A stretch of DNA of 64,000 nucleotides from an uncultured Parabacteroides sp. Its GTDB lineage: Bacteria; Bacteroidota; Bacteroidia; Bacteroidales; Tannerellaceae. Position numbers and translations under genes: made by a program. A model generated the notes under the pieces. The model was not told the DNA's origin. It made no database searches and was given only the letters and a program-made list of their open reading frames with translations. Shown one piece after another: positions 1 to 8,927 of the stretch. Where the stretch lies: contig CASFNG010000009.1 of NCBI GenBank assembly GCA_949296075.1, forward strand, positions 186,001 to 250,000. Reading direction: 5' to 3'. Each line of letters begins with the position of its first letter. Positions within the stretch are counted from its first letter, which is position 1.

Positions 1-2893
1 GGACGTAACCGTTACCCGGATTCTCTGGCGATTTCCAGCGATCATTTACGAGCGCTAATTGGTTCTGGACGCCCGCTACGTTCAATATGGTTTCACCTGC
101 TCCAAAATAACAGTCAGCGCCTTGGGATCCATTGATGAATACGCTTAAGCTTACATTTTTGTATCTGAACTCATTGGTCAATCCCCAAGTGAAGTCAGGG
201 AAAGGAGAGCCTACAATCGTTTTGTCTGCTGTCGTGATTTTCCCGTCTTGATCCACGTCCTCGAACTTTAGGTCTCCGGGTTGTGTGTCAGGCGTGTAAA
301 CCGGTCCCGCCGCGACATCAGCCTCGTCCTTGAAAACACCGACAACGTGCATCATATAGAAACTGGAGATCGGTTGACCCACCTCCGTGATATAATTACC
401 CGATATGATGCGACCATTTTCTGTCGCTAATTTCTTGACTTTATTCCTATTCGTGCTGATGTTGAACGAAGTATTCCAAGAGAAATCCTTGGTGTCGAGG
501 TTTACCGTATTCAAGGCGAACTCGAAGCCTTTGTTCTCGATCTCTCCGATATTTTGCATAGAACTATTGAATCCGGAGGCGGCAGGCAGGTTTACGTTTA
601 GCAATAGATCTGTCTTTAAATTGTAATACCAATCCGCCACGATGGAGATCCGGTTCCTGAACAGACCTAAATCAATGCCTATATCCGTCTGTTTCGATTT
701 CTCCCACGTCAGGTCGTTATTCGCTAACGAGCTGGGCGCCAAACCGGGCAGGATGCCATTTGCGTCAGCGTAATTTGATACAGACAGCAAGGCGATCTGG
801 CTGTAATTTCCAATACTGTTATTACCCGCTACACCATAGCTGGCTCTGACCTTCAAGTTTGAGAGCGCATCCAGATTTTTCATGAAGGGTTCTTCCGAGA
901 TCCGGTATCCGACAGATACGGAGGGGAATGTACCCCATTTGTGATTTGCCCCGAAACGAGAGCTGCCATCCCGGCGTACAGTGGCGGTCAGCATATATTT
1001 ATTATTATAAACGTAGTTGGCTCTTGCCAGCAAAGATACCATCGACCATTCGGATTTCAAGTGTGTTCCAGAATTGATCGTACCGGCAGACAGATAATGT
1101 ACGTAATCAGTCGGGAAATCGGTCGCCCCGGCGGATAATTGCTTATACGTGTCTTTTTGTACCGTGAAGCCAGCTACCACATTAAGATCGTGCTTCTCGT
1201 TGAAAACCTTTTTGTAGGTCAAGGTGTTCTCATTCAGCCAGTTCATACCTTTCTTGTCAATAGAGGCAGCTGTCGCTGGGCTGGCTTTCTCTGCATAAGA
1301 CCCAATTTGGGAAGATTTCCATAGATTTGTCTCGTTCAAGTTGAATCTAAGTCCAAAAGAGGTCTTGAAATTCAGTCCATCTAAGATCGCATAATCAAAA
1401 TAGTTATTGATGATGACATCTTTCATGTCTCGTTTATCCGAAAAATTCTCCGCGATGAACAACGGATTCTCGACCGGTGCTCCCAAGGGATCTCCAAATT
1501 CGGAGTTGTAACTGCCGTCTTCCGCATAAACCGGTAAGAGGGGATTCATAGCCAAGGCGCATTGGATCATACCTCTTTGCCCTAAATGGCCTTCTGTTCT
1601 TGCGAAATCTCCATAACCGTAGGATGCCGCTATATTGGAACCGAACTTTAATCGCTTGGTCAGTTGAGCATCGATGTTGGAACGGATATTAAATCGTTGG
1701 TAGTCGGATCCGATCACGATTCCCTTTTGATCGAAGAATCCCAGAGAAACCATATATTTTACATTCTCGGTTCCTCCAGTGGCGGATAGCTGATAATTCT
1801 GCACGGTTGCCAAGCGGAAGATTACGTCTTGCCAATCCGTTCCCTCTGTCGGCAATAATTCCGGATTACGGTATTCTGGCCGCACCCAGGTGTTGGATGT
1901 CCGTACGTCATTTGGATCGCTGGCATTACCTCCCGCATAAATCCAGGCGTTATCCCTTCCTTCCGCGATAAACTGGGCATATTCCTGGGGAGATAGCAGA
2001 TCCAACTTATGTGCGACTTGCTGGACACCGATGGAAGCGTCCACGTTGATCGTGGTTTTCCCCGTTTTTCCTTTTTTTGTCGTGATTATAACGACGCCGT
2101 TGGCTCCCCGTGATCCATAGATTGCCGTGGCGGAAGCATCTTTCAAGATCTCGATAGACTCAATGTCCGCGGGATTGATCGTACTCAAGGGATTGATCTT
2201 CTCCATCGTGGAGTTTGCCATTCCACTCGATGAATAGCTGTTATTCGAGAAGTTTGTCAGATCAGCGCCTCCACCGCCCGTCCCGATAGGGAAGCCATCG
2301 ACTACGTAGAGCGGAGAATTAGAGCCAGAGATTGAGTTAATACCACGGACCATGATGTTTAGGTTCCCACCTGGAGCACCGGTCGTTTGCGTGATTTGCA
2401 CGCCAGGCACTTTCCCTTGCAGTGATTGGTCAAAGCTTAAGGCTGGGGTAAGCCCCAGTTCCTCGCTGCCTACCGAGGCGATCGCCCCGGTAAGGTCTTT
2501 CTTCTTCTGTGTACCGTAGCCGACGACTACCACTTCCTCAAGGGTCTCGATGTCCTCTTTCAAGATGAGGTTGATTTGGCTTTGGTTGCCTACGGGAATC
2601 TCTTGCGACTTATATCCGATGAAGGAGAACACCAGAATCGGATTGTCGGTAGTTAGATTGATCACGTAGCCTCCCTCCACGTCGGTGATCACGCCGTTCG
2701 TGGTGCCTTTCTCCACGACGTTCACACCGGCTATTCCATAGCCATCCTCTCCTTTGACGGTCCCTTTCACCGTGCCGGGAGCGGCCGATGCCTCTACCAC
2801 GCTGCATAGCGCGATACAAACCAACAGGATTAACTTGGCAAATAGCCAAGGCTTTGCCTGTGTCACATTCGTACTTTGATACTGTTTTTTCAT
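1..2893 (-). CDS. SusC/RagA-type TonB-dependent receptor, C-terminus cut by window edge
   Basis: Outer-membrane importer for an oligosaccharide, working with a SusD-like lipoprotein and TonB. The reading frame from the ATG at 2893 stays open to position 1, giving about 964 residues. It starts with a signal peptide (MKKQYQ then a hydrophobic stretch), followed by a carboxypeptidase-regulatory-like repeat (about 35-110, with VVEKGTTNG and FSFIGYKSQEI), the EEVVVVGYGTQKK TonB-box/linker, and a plug domain with LKDASATAIYGSRGANG. The rest reads as beta-barrel. Only 22 bp separate it from the isomerase gene upstream on the same strand, so it is probably the third gene of the operon starting at 5645. 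A SusD gene would be expected beyond the left edge but is not visible. The fold and role are secure; the substrate is unknown. Confidence 0.93.
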   Translation of the reverse strand, partial: MKKQYQSTNVTQAKPWLFAKLILLVCIALCSVVEASAAPGTVKGTVKGEDGYGIAGVNVVEKGTTNGVITDVEGGYVINLTTDNPILVFSFIGYKSQEIPVGNQSQINLILKEDIETLEEVVVVGYGTQKKKDLTGAIASVGSEELGLTPALSFDQSLQGKVPGVQITQTTGAPGGNLNIMVRGINSISGSNSPLYVVDGFPIGTGGGGADLTNFSNNSYSSSGMANSTMEKINPLSTINPADIESIEILKDASATAIYGSRGANGVVIITTKKGKTGKTTINVDASIGVQQVAHKLDLLSPQEYAQFIAEGRDNAWIYAGGNASDPNDVRTSNTWVRPEYRNPELLPTEGTDWQDVIFRLATVQNYQLSATGGTENVKYMVSLGFFDQKGIVIGSDYQRFNIRSNIDAQLTKRLKFGSNIAASYGYGDFARTEGHLGQRGMIQCALAMNPLLPVYAEDGSYNSEFGDPLGAPVENPLFIAENFSDKRDMKDVIINNYFDYAILDGLNFKTSFGLRFNLNETNLWKSSQIGSYAEKASPATAASIDKKGMNWLNENTLTYKKVFNEKHDLNVVAGFTVQKDTYKQLSAGATDFPTDYVHYLSAGTINSGTHLKSEWSMVSLLARANYVYNNKYMLTATVRRDGSSRFGANHKWGTFPSVSVGYRISEEPFMKNLDALSNLKVRASYGVAGNNSIGNYSQIALLSVSNYADANGILPGLAPSSLANNDLTWEKSKQTDIGIDLGLFRNRISIVADWYYNLKTDLLLNVNLPAASGFNSSMQNIGEIENKGFEFALNTVNLDTKDFSWNTSFNISTNRNKVKKLATENGRIISGNYITEVGQPISSFYMMHVVGVFKDEADVAAGPVYTPDTQPGDLKFEDVDQDGKITTADKTIVGSPFPDFTWGLTNEFRYKNVSLSVFINGSQGADCYFGAGETILNVAGVQNQLALVNDRWKSPENPGNGYV

Positions 2894-2915
2894 AATCCCA
2901 GATTTAAATGAGTTC

Positions 2916-4373
2916 TTAATCGGTAGATATAATCGTGTAGTCAATGCCTAAGTATCGAGCCAGCTTGCCTAAGGCGGCGGCGTGGTGCCCGATGCCTAAA
3001 GCGAAGTGGTGTGTAGGGCCTTCACCTACCCATCTCTTTAGGAAGGTTCGTACGTCGGGCTTGAAGAAGCCTCGGGTGTTCGTGTTGCCCGTGGCTGGTA
3101 TCGGGCCGCTGACTGACTCGCCTTCCGCCAAGATAAATTTGAACTTACCGTCGTATGTGGAGTTAATGGATAGGAGCGTGATCGAGCCCTCCTTGATCTT
3201 GAACTCCACGCCGGCTCCGTTGCCCGGCTTCCCGTGGTATTTCTTCAGGCTACGGAGCACGGGTTTCCCTTCCGCGATGGAGATGTTGTGAGGCCCGTCG
3301 TGGCCGACCAGCACGAAACCCTCGTTGAAGTCGATCGGGTGAAACTCCGCGAAGCTGCCCCCGATGCCGAAGCGATCCATGATCATCAAGGCGATCAGGG
3401 TCTTCAGGTCTGACTCGCCGCACATGGGGATGTGTCTTGCCGTCAGCAGGGAGTTGCCTACGATTAGGTTCGACATCAATTGGCGGATCGGGCTGTCTTC
3501 CGCCCCGTTGAAGTAGTAGGCGAGTCCATCCAGCTCATTGTCGCTCACGAACTTGTCAAGCGCTAAACTGACCTTCGCCGCGATCTCCAGATCCTCTTTC
3601 CTCAATTTCATGGAGATCGGGTCGGAAACGGGATCCGGCGTATCGAAAAAGTCCAAGATACGCCGTTCTTTCTCTTGGATCTCTCCCGCGGGAAGATCCT
3701 CCATTTTCGCCAATAGCTCGTTCGGCTCGTAGAACATGACATGGGAGCCGAAACAGGCTGTCAGCGCCGTGGGATCGGTATTCATGTCGAGCATCGAGTT
3801 GAGCGGGTGGCCTATGTGCCCCAGTTTCGCGTTCCTCAGGGTATGTAGAACTTTCGCTATCTGGCAGTATGCTTCGATCTCCACGTCAACCGACGGGTCG
3901 TCGTATAGGTTGCCCACGATCACCTCCGGGATGGGCTTACCTAACCTTGCCGCTACTCCCGTGAACTCGGGTAGTGCACAAATGTCATCGTTGAGCAGTT
4001 GCATATAGGTCGAGGCCTTCCCGTAGTCCATCGCTTTCAGGGGTTGCAACGCTACGAGTACGATCGGGCAGCTGACCGAGCGGGCGATGACGCCGAAAGT
4101 GCCCGACGTGGCGTAAGTCAGCATATCGCAAAACAGGAAATCCAAGTTGGCGGCGACGATCTCCCCTACCTTCCCGTATGCTACGGCAGGCGAGTCCACC
4201 AAACCGAAGCGAATAATCTCTATCCCATCTTGGGGAAGTTTTCGGAGAAACATCTCCTCTTTTTTTAAAAGCTCCTCCAACAATCCGGGAAATTGTACCC
4301 AATATGTGTCGTAGCCTACGCTGAATACGCCGACACGTGCCTTTCCCGCATTTCTTTGATCCGATTTGTTCAT
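2916..4373 (-). CDS. L-arabinose/L-fucose isomerase family protein
   Basis: Probable cytoplasmic aldose-ketose isomerase of 485 residues. The N-terminal half has the fucose/arabinose isomerase Rossmann-like pattern (VGVFSVGYDTYW, then LFCDMLTYATSG). The C-terminal half carries candidate metal and substrate residues in the AraA order: CGESD, AEFHPIDF, GHDGPHN, and a final THH...GHH block at about 454-464 followed by GIDYTII. It is 42 bp downstream of the MFS transporter and 22 bp upstream of the SusC gene, so the three look co-transcribed. This suggests the imported sugar is isomerised directly after uptake. A copy of a 13-bp putative operator lies 21 bp before the start codon. The exact substrate cannot be read from sequence; sugar-acid or deoxy-sugar isomerisation is possible. 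Confidence 0.85.
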   Translation of the reverse strand: MNKSDQRNAGKARVGVFSVGYDTYWVQFPGLLEELLKKEEMFLRKLPQDGIEIIRFGLVDSPAVAYGKVGEIVAANLDFLFCDMLTYATSGTFGVIARSVSCPIVLVALQPLKAMDYGKASTYMQLLNDDICALPEFTGVAARLGKPIPEVIVGNLYDDPSVDVEIEAYCQIAKVLHTLRNAKLGHIGHPLNSMLDMNTDPTALTACFGSHVMFYEPNELLAKMEDLPAGEIQEKERRILDFFDTPDPVSDPISMKLRKEDLEIAAKVSLALDKFVSDNELDGLAYYFNGAEDSPIRQLMSNLIVGNSLLTARHIPMCGESDLKTLIALMIMDRFGIGGSFAEFHPIDFNEGFVLVGHDGPHNISIAEGKPVLRSLKKYHGKPGNGAGVEFKIKEGSITLLSINSTYDGKFKFILAEGESVSGPIPATGNTNTRGFFKPDVRTFLKRWVGEGPTHHFALGIGHHAAALGKLARYLGIDYTIISTD

Positions 4374-4394
4374 AATAACATTCTATTAAATTAA

Positions 4395-4407
4395 AGTTAA
4401 CGCACTA
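4395..4407 (-). promoter_or_regulatory. putative operator copy A
   Basis: Reads TAGTGCGTTAACT on the minus strand. It is identical over 13 bases to the site before the MFS gene and contains the palindrome GTTAAC with TAGT/ACT flanks. It lies between the MFS stop and the isomerase start. No TANNTTTG promoter is apparent directly upstream, so its role here could be an internal operator or an RNA-level element. Confidence 0.45.
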
Positions 4408-4415
4408 TCTATTTT

Positions 4416-5645
4416 CTATTGTTCCGCTCCTTGTGCCCCCTTCACGATGGTTGTACCCCGTAGGAAGAGGATGAACAGCAGGAATGCCACGGGGTACATG
4501 ATCCCCGCATAAACCCATAGTGGGGTATAAGTGTAGTGGGCGATCACCACGCCCATGAGTGGGTTGATCACGAAAGAGGAGATCGCTCCGGCGGTTCCCG
4601 ATAACCCTACCACGGTCGATGAGGTAGTCGTCCCGAACACATCCCCGATCGACGTGATATAGTTCGTGATCCAGATGCCATGCGCGAAGAAGGCCAACGA
4701 CATCACCGCGATTGCCCATAGGGGTGAGTTAAGTGCGCCCATCAGCAGGACCGGCAGGGTTAGGGCGGCGGCTATGCCCATTGCGGTCTTGCGCGCCCGG
4801 CCGGTGTCGCCTATCCGTTGCCGTAGTCGGTCGGATAGCCATCCTCCCCATACGTTAGCTATACCCAGAGCCAAGAACGGGATCCAAAAGATGTTACCGA
4901 TGTATTCCAACGATAGCCCTTTCGCTTCGTTCAGGTATTTGGGGATCCAGAACATATAGAAGTAGAAGATGGGGTCCAGCAAGAAACGGATCAGAACGAA
5001 TAAGAGCGCGTCCCTGTTCTTTAGTAATCCGACTAAGTAGCTACATTTCATCTGTTTATCTGGATGCGTCCTCTCCATTTCTTCCCGCTTCTTGCGGGTT
5101 GTCCATATCCAGAAAAGTACCCAGATCAATCCCAGTGCCCCACTGATCAGGAATAGCATCCGCCAGCTGGTATGGCTTAAGGTAAACGCGCAAAGCGGCA
5201 CGGCGATCACGGCGCCTATCGCGGATCCTCCAATCGCGATCCCATTGGCGATCGCCCGCTTTTGCTTCGGTACCCATTCCATCACGGCTTTCACGGCACC
5301 GGGGAAACAGCCTCCTTCGCCAGCTCCGAGCAGAAAACGGAAAAGGCTGAAATGGAACACGTTCAAGGCTAGCGCATGCAAGGCCGTGGCCAGCGACCAG
5401 AATCCTACGGATACCGCCATCCCCAAGCGGCTCCCGTATTTATCGATCAGTATTCCTCCGAGCGTGAACATCACGGCGTAACTAATCAGGAAGCCCGAGT
5501 TGATGAACCCATACTCGGTGTCAGTGATGTGCAGGTCCTCCTTGATGCGAATGATCGAGACGGAAAGAACCTGGCGATCCAGAAAACTTAAGGCCGTTGC
5601 CAGCAACAGCATGAATGAGATTATCCAATAGTAATGTTTTTCCAT
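4416..5645 (-). CDS. MFS transporter, ACS/hexuronate-like
   Basis: Inner-membrane secondary transporter of 409 residues with about twelve hydrophobic segments. SFLDRQVLS in the first segment and LIDKYGSRLG after the second are typical of the anion:cation symporter (ACS) branch of the major facilitator family, whose members often carry hexuronates or sugar acids. A charged central loop (TTRKKREEMERTHPDKQ) separates the two six-helix halves. It is the first gene of the minus-strand operon with the isomerase and SusC. A TATTTTTG promoter element lies at 5677-5684 and the putative operator at 5651-5663 sits just downstream of it. The divergent GntR regulator at 5836 is the obvious candidate regulator. 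The family is confident; the substrate is inferred only by analogy. Confidence 0.9.
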   Translation of the reverse strand: MEKHYYWIISFMLLLATALSFLDRQVLSVSIIRIKEDLHITDTEYGFINSGFLISYAVMFTLGGILIDKYGSRLGMAVSVGFWSLATALHALALNVFHFSLFRFLLGAGEGGCFPGAVKAVMEWVPKQKRAIANGIAIGGSAIGAVIAVPLCAFTLSHTSWRMLFLISGALGLIWVLFWIWTTRKKREEMERTHPDKQMKCSYLVGLLKNRDALLFVLIRFLLDPIFYFYMFWIPKYLNEAKGLSLEYIGNIFWIPFLALGIANVWGGWLSDRLRQRIGDTGRARKTAMGIAAALTLPVLLMGALNSPLWAIAVMSLAFFAHGIWITNYITSIGDVFGTTTSSTVVGLSGTAGAISSFVINPLMGVVIAHYTYTPLWVYAGIMYPVAFLLFILFLRGTTIVKGAQGAEQ

Positions 5646-5650
5646 TTTAT

Positions 5651-5663
5651 AGTTAACGCACTA
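5651..5663 (-). promoter_or_regulatory. putative operator copy B before the MFS operon
   Basis: Minus-strand TAGTGCGTTAACT, identical to copy A at 4395-4407. It lies five bases before the MFS start codon and directly after the probable transcription start, a position suited to repression. The left half TTAGTGC also occurs at 5801-5807 in the leader of the GntR gene. Confidence 0.5.
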
Positions 5664-5676
5664 AGTTCGTTTTTCG

Positions 5677-5684
5677 CAAAAATA
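5677..5684 (-). promoter_or_regulatory. Bacteroidetes -7 promoter element for MFS operon
   Basis: TATTTTTG on the minus strand matches TANNTTTG. A TTG-containing -33-like segment lies about 20 bases further upstream. It is 32 bases from the MFS start codon. Confidence 0.5.
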
Positions 5685-5758
5685 GAAGGTATGTTTAAGA
5701 AAAACAAGACTTATGTATCTTTTTTTTAAGGGAAAACAGTTAAATGTTTAGATTGTTG

Positions 5759-5766
5759 TATATTTG
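5759..5766 (+). promoter_or_regulatory. Bacteroidetes -7 promoter element for the GntR gene
   Basis: TATATTTG matches TANNTTTG. It lies 69 bases upstream of the GntR start, and the TTAGTGC half-site at 5801-5807 falls inside the predicted leader, compatible with autoregulation. Confidence 0.5.
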
Positions 5767-5835
5767 CAAAGTAAACGTTATTCCCTGTCACGGTATTGTG
5801 TTAGTGCATGAAGTCGTGCATAAAAAAGCGAAGGA

Positions 5836-6606
5836 ATGAAGAGTGTTAAGCCAAAATATTTAGACATTAGCGAAGCCATTATCGCTAAGATAGAGGGGGG
5901 CGAGTTGCGTCCGGGTGATAAGATCCCGTCGGAGAATGAGCTTATCAAGGTCTATAAGGTAAGCAACACGACTGCCCGGAAAAGCCTTCTTGAGCTGGAA
6001 TCCCGGGGATGGGTCAACCGGATCAAGGGAAAAGGGACTTACGTGCTGAATCGGTACGAGGATAAACACTTGACGCGTGTGCTGGGCTCTTTCCATGCGA
6101 TTCGGGAGAGTTTCAACGAGAACCTGATCAAAGAGGGGTTCACCCCGAAGAACGTGACACTGGAAAAGACCATCATAGACAGTGGCATATCGATCAATAT
6201 CAATGGAAAGACCTTTATCATAGAGGGCGAGGTAATGAAAATACGTAGGCTTCGCTATGCGGATGATCTCTTGCTGAAAGATGAGACCCGTTATGTATCG
6301 ATGGCTCTTTGTCCGCGCATCAATATGATGGAGCTGAACCAGGCTTTCCTGAAGATCTACGAGGATAAATATCATTTAAGGCTCGACAGTGTGCAGCGGA
6401 CGCTGGGCACGACCGTAGCGTATCCGGAGGAGGAGAACAATTATTTCGAGAATGATTTCCCGATCTCCGTGTTTATCTTGGATAGTGTGGTCTTGGCCGA
6501 GGGGCAAAAGGTTATCGAGATAGAGCATTCCTTGTATAGGGGGGATAGGTATAAGTTCTCTCTTCATACTAAGCCGAAGCTGATCCCGGATGGTCAGAAG
6601 CCTTGA
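5836..6606 (+). CDS. GntR-family transcriptional regulator with UTRA domain
   Basis: DNA-binding regulator of 256 residues. The N-terminal winged helix-turn-helix (about 5-70) is clear from PSENELIKVYKVSNTTARKSL and the wing GKGTYV. The remainder (about 90-245) has the layout of the UTRA/chorismate-lyase-like ligand-binding fold of HutC-type GntR proteins, including EGEVMKIRRLRYAD and DDLLLKDETRYV. It is divergent from the MFS-isomerase-SusC operon and shares its 190-bp intergenic region. That makes it the likely sugar-responsive repressor (or activator) of that operon, binding the repeated TTAGTGC-type sites. The inducer is unknown. Confidence 0.88.
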   Translation: MKSVKPKYLDISEAIIAKIEGGELRPGDKIPSENELIKVYKVSNTTARKSLLELESRGWVNRIKGKGTYVLNRYEDKHLTRVLGSFHAIRESFNENLIKEGFTPKNVTLEKTIIDSGISININGKTFIIEGEVMKIRRLRYADDLLLKDETRYVSMALCPRINMMELNQAFLKIYEDKYHLRLDSVQRTLGTTVAYPEEENNYFENDFPISVFILDSVVLAEGQKVIEIEHSLYRGDRYKFSLHTKPKLIPDGQKP

Positions 6607-6663
6607 GACGGGGGCTTGTGAATGCTCGTTTCTTGGGTAGATTGGATCATGGAGGCTGAGTCC

Positions 6664-7236
6664 TTATAGCTCGATCTCTTCTCCGGAGATGATTCCGTTC
6701 ATGATGGCGTAGAAGGTAAGGCCGGAGACGGTCTTGATCCCTAATTTTGAGGTGATGTTTTTTCGATGGGAGAGGACGGTGTTGAGACTGATGCTCAACT
6801 TGTCGGCGATCTCCTTGTTGGTGATGCCTTTCACGATCAGTTGCAGCACGTCGATCTCGCGGGAGGTGAGTTCCTTGTTCGTCTCTTGGATCGGGGCGTT
6901 GTCGGAGGCGAACAGGTGTTGTAGCTGGTCGAGGATCGTTTCCTGAGGGGCTTTTACCGAAATCTTATTTGTGGCCAGAGGGGTTTCCGTATCGGCGCTG
7001 TCGATGAGGAGCCCTGTCTTGTTTCTTCTCGGGAGGAAGAAATCCGCGTTGAGCACGAATGTCTCGGGATCCGTGAAAAAGTAATCGAACGCGTCGCCGG
7101 AGGCGTTCGAGAACAGCTCGAAGGATGGGAAATGGCAGATCTCCACGGGAGGAAAATAATCGGCCAACAGACTTTGAAGTCCGGTGCTTCGCAGTGTGTC
7201 AGGAAGGATGATGGCTATTTGCTTGTCGTGGCGCAT
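6664..7236 (-). CDS. LuxR/NarL-type HTH regulator with receiver-like N-terminus
   Basis: Transcription regulator of 190 residues. The C-terminal 65 residues (about 122-185) are a clear LuxR helix-turn-helix, with LTSREIDVLQLI, GITNKEIADKL and LGIKTVSGL. The first 110 residues have the length and alternating hydrophobic pattern of a receiver domain but lack the paired acidic residues near the N-terminus; a lone FTDPE could hold the phospho-acceptor position. It is therefore either a degenerate response regulator or a phosphorylation-independent one. It is the last gene of a five-gene minus-strand run, seven bases after the RIC/hemerythrin-like gene. No histidine kinase gene is nearby, so the partner protein may supply the signal. 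Confidence 0.83.
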   Translation of the reverse strand: MRHDKQIAIILPDTLRSTGLQSLLADYFPPVEICHFPSFELFSNASGDAFDYFFTDPETFVLNADFFLPRRNKTGLLIDSADTETPLATNKISVKAPQETILDQLQHLFASDNAPIQETNKELTSREIDVLQLIVKGITNKEIADKLSISLNTVLSHRKNITSKLGIKTVSGLTFYAIMNGIISGEEIEL

Positions 7237-7243
7237 GGGGGGG

Positions 7244-7951
7244 TCATTCGCATAATTTTTCCATCGCCGAGACCATCGGGGTGAGGATCCGGTACCGGAT
7301 GCGGTTGTGCTGCTTGATGTCTTTCTCCAAGCTGCAAATAGAGAAGAGTACGGCGTAGCAGAGATTCTCGTCGTAATCGCCTGAAAGATGTTTTATCATG
7401 AGGCTTTTCAGGTCGGCCAGCAAGGCCTCGATCGGGTCTTCCGCCCGACATTCCTTGGTGATGCGCAGACCATCGATCGCCCCGGATGGCTCTTTTCCCA
7501 GTCGCTTGCTGAGCGACAGGCAATAAGGGAACCAATGCTCATCATCATCTTGGATGCGGGCTGACAGCTCTTCCTTGAAAGAGGAGAAAAAACGCCCGAT
7601 CAAGCTTAAAGAGCTATTCCCCGGAGCGCTCATGGATATGAGGGAGTTTAGGTGAAGCTCGATGTTGGGTAATTGATAACGGGCGTAGTATAGATTTGTC
7701 TTGCGCAAGTAATCGATGATTTGTGAGGTATGGAAGGTCTGTAACTTCTTTTCCGGGAAAAACTCCTCGTTTAGAAAGGTGTTAATCACGGTCAGGAAGA
7801 AGTCGGTATCCAATGAATGTTCCTCGCAGATAGCCTTGACCGGCTTGTCGCCAAGACCAAGGCGTATGCCGAACCGGTTGATTACAGGAATGAGTGAGGG
7901 GTGTTCTTCCACCACCTCACTCAGTCTCATATTAGGATATACTAAAGGCAT
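7244..7951 (-). CDS. RIC/ScdA-N and hemerythrin-like protein lacking most metal ligands
   Basis: Protein of 235 residues. Residues about 8-55 resemble the ScdA-N (DUF542) domain of iron-sulfur repair proteins (VINRFGIRLGLGDKPVKAIC), but the usual Cys-Cys after the Gly-Ile is Arg-Leu. The rest resembles the hemerythrin-like four-helix domain of YtfE/RIC: IIDYLRKTNLYYARYQLP replaces the family's His-rich first helix, and LEKDIKQHNRIRYRILTP keeps one His but has Arg where a Glu ligand is expected. This is my alignment from memory. The protein probably cannot hold the normal di-iron site and may act as a sensor or adaptor. It sits 4 bp after the TIM-barrel gene and 7 bp before the LuxR gene, so its partner is probably that regulator. 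Confidence 0.65.
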   Translation of the reverse strand: MPLVYPNMRLSEVVEEHPSLIPVINRFGIRLGLGDKPVKAICEEHSLDTDFFLTVINTFLNEEFFPEKKLQTFHTSQIIDYLRKTNLYYARYQLPNIELHLNSLISMSAPGNSSLSLIGRFFSSFKEELSARIQDDDEHWFPYCLSLSKRLGKEPSGAIDGLRITKECRAEDPIEALLADLKSLMIKHLSGDYDENLCYAVLFSICSLEKDIKQHNRIRYRILTPMVSAMEKLCE

Positions 7952-7955
7952 TGTG

Positions 7956-8885
7956 TCAGGCTTGCTCCCATTGTTCGCGCAACAGCTTCACGGCGGCAGG
8001 AACGACTACGTTACGATCTCCCTGGCATCCGCACTCGAAACTGACATACTTGTCGTATCCAAGCATTTTCAGTCCCTTGAAACCATTAATGTAGTTGTCC
8101 GCTTCTCCGTCCTCACCCGGCATGCTACGGCGTTTCCGGCTGGCTACATGGACGTGTTGCAGATACTCTCCCGCCGAGATGAAGGCCCCCATATCAGAAG
8201 TCTCTTCCCAAGTCATGTGCCAGAAGTCGCCCATACAGCGTACGCCGGGGTTATTGATGTCCCGGCACAAGGAGGCGGCGTCGGCCACTTGCCGTAAATA
8301 GAAGCATTCTTTGCGGTTCAATGGTTCGAAAATGACGCTTGTCCCGTGCTCGGCGGCGAATGTTCCCATCTCGTTGAACTGTTCGCAAAGGAAATCGCGA
8401 GTTTCCATCGTGTGAGGTAAAACCGGCACTTGGCTATTGAATGCCGGAACGATAATCACGCCTGTGGATCCGAGCTCGCCTGCCGCGGCGATGATCTCTT
8501 TCATCGTATCCATGCATTGTTTACGGATGGCGGGATCCGTGGAAAGGATGAATCCCTTGAATCCTGCGCAAATGGCGCTTACCTTGATGTTTCGTCCGTT
8601 GAGGGCTTGCTTGATCTCGTTCACCCGTCCGGCCAAACCTCCACCTCCTGGCTCGAAACCGACTACACCCAATTTCTCCATGAAGTCGAGCTTCTCGTTC
8701 AGGCTTTCTCCGGGCGCTATCCCCTCTTGGAACGAAAGTTTCAGTTCCAGAGGTTTCTCGCTCTTTTGCTCCTCGGTCTTCGCTTCCGAAGGTTTAGAAG
8801 CGCAGGAGGAAGCCATCGCTCCTCCTGCTGCTACGACCGCTCCGGATAAGGTCGCTTTTAAGAAGTTTCTTCTATTTAATGTCAT
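7956..8885 (-). CDS. Tat-exported TIM-barrel sugar isomerase/epimerase-like lipoprotein
   Basis: Xylose-isomerase-like TIM-barrel protein of 309 residues. The N-terminus has a twin-arginine motif (RRNFLK, Arg5-Arg6), a hydrophobic core and a lipobox-like ASSC at Cys28, so it is probably exported folded and possibly lipid-anchored. Metal-binding residues typical of the family are visible in order: FEPLNRKE, GDFWHM, HVHVAS and SFECGCQGD. Hydroxypyruvate isomerase and sugar-phosphate epimerases share this fold, but a Tat-exported member acts outside the cytoplasm on an unphosphorylated substrate. It lies 42 bp after the Gfo/Idh/MocA gene and 4 bp before the RIC-like gene. The reaction is unknown; processing of a 3-keto or otherwise oxidised sugar made by the neighbour is an inference. 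Confidence 0.82.
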   Translation of the reverse strand: MTLNRRNFLKATLSGAVVAAGGAMASSCASKPSEAKTEEQKSEKPLELKLSFQEGIAPGESLNEKLDFMEKLGVVGFEPGGGGLAGRVNEIKQALNGRNIKVSAICAGFKGFILSTDPAIRKQCMDTMKEIIAAAGELGSTGVIIVPAFNSQVPVLPHTMETRDFLCEQFNEMGTFAAEHGTSVIFEPLNRKECFYLRQVADAASLCRDINNPGVRCMGDFWHMTWEETSDMGAFISAGEYLQHVHVASRKRRSMPGEDGEADNYINGFKGLKMLGYDKYVSFECGCQGDRNVVVPAAVKLLREQWEQA

Positions 8886-8927
8886 GACATTTTGCTTTTT
8901 TAGATAGAAGGCTCTGTGGAGCTTCCG

